In this document: in pieces, positions 63,898 to 64,000 of the stretch
Layout of the letters: every line of letters begins with the position of its first letter
Numbering within the stretch: position 1 is the stretch's first letter
NCBI GenBank assembly: GCA_019925095.2
Contig: CM034413.1
Coordinates: 501,001 to 565,000 of the forward strand
DNA length: 64,000 nt
Direction: 5' to 3'
Source of the DNA: Dendrolimus kikuchii
Taxonomy: Eukaryota > Arthropoda > Insecta > Lepidoptera > Lasiocampidae
Made by a program: the position numbers and the translations under genes
Notes under the pieces: generated by a model
What the model was told of the DNA's origin: nothing
The model's database searches: none
What the model saw: the letters and a program-made list of their open reading frames with translations, nothing else

Positions 63898-64000
63898 TTG
63901 TTACGAGTTGCAAGACTCGAATTAAAATGCCGTTGGAATTACTATAGAATTTATTAGAACTATACAAACATGTATAAAACAGGTACAAATATAACTGGAC
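63898..64000 (-). mobile_element. LTR-1, cut by the window end
   Basis: TGTTACGAGTTGCAAGACTC, TAAAATGCCGTTGGAATTAC, AAAACAGGTACAAATATAAC match the first ~100 bp of reversed LTR-1 at 31629. Whether it is solo or belongs to a full element cannot be seen. Confidence 0.85.

Noticed and set aside
1..64000. CRISPR array or prokaryotic operon
   Set aside because: No regularly spaced short repeats; the dispersed repeats are eukaryotic TEs and the genes have introns.

Overview
This 64 kb window is AT-rich nuclear DNA of an insect, almost certainly a lepidopteran (moth or butterfly). The grounds are eukaryotic split genes, an insect-type trehalose/sugar transporter, Helitron-like elements starting TCTATACTAATATTATAAA and ending CTAG, RTE non-LTR elements, a mariner, and tRNA-derived SINEs of lepidopteran style. 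I see no bacterial, viral or organellar gene block, no rRNA, no functional tRNA gene and no CRISPR array.

Host genes are few. The clear one is a three-exon, 514-residue MFS sugar (trehalose-like) transporter at 21152-25214 (+). Weaker host signals are two pairs of in-phase exons on the minus strand (45860-44444 and 31426-30896), three in-phase exons on the plus strand (41611-42257), and one possible terminal exon at 3034-3123. I do not recognise their products.

Almost everything else is transposable-element debris. Nicknames used here: rep-X, a ~300 bp poly(A)-tailed SINE-like repeat with more than 20 copies; SINE-A and SINE-B, tRNA-derived; RTE-1, an RTE-clade LINE with a (TATG)n 3' tail and about 14 copies; RTE-2, a second RTE family; LTR-1, LTR-2 and LTR-3, solo or partial LTRs; Hel, Helitron-like; rep-M, Q, R, S, U, V, W, Y and Z, unclassified repeats. 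Many insertions are nested and still show target-site duplications (TSDs), so an order of events can be read.

Layout. 1-3.2 kb: a candidate piggyBac-like element holding a foldback MITE, then an LTR-1 copy. 3.2-17 kb: rep-X, rep-W, RTE-1, RTE-2, SINE-A, Helitrons and a GC-rich block. 17.1-20 kb: an LTR-1 split by a LINE with a reverse transcriptase ORF. 20.1-25.7 kb: a tandem duplication and the transporter gene, with Helitrons, RTE-1 and rep-X in its flanks and introns. 26-36.8 kb: a SINE-A with an 11 bp TSD, LINE tails, solo LTRs and the longest RTE-1 copy. 37-45.9 kb: LTR-2, a hAT-like element, RTE-1 and the candidate exons. 46-61 kb: SINE-B, nested RTE-1/LTR-3, rep-U/rep-V, rep-Y/SINE-A/RTE-1, a LINE/SINE-B/rep-X stack, LTR-2 with a jockey-type insert, and a full rep-X beside an inverted one. 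61.5-64 kb: a mariner inside a rep-X, rep-M, and an LTR-1 running off the end.

I found no evidence of a new functional system. The most informative content is the insertion stratigraphy, a SINE-like repeat sharing its 3' tail with a LINE, and the unassigned exons.
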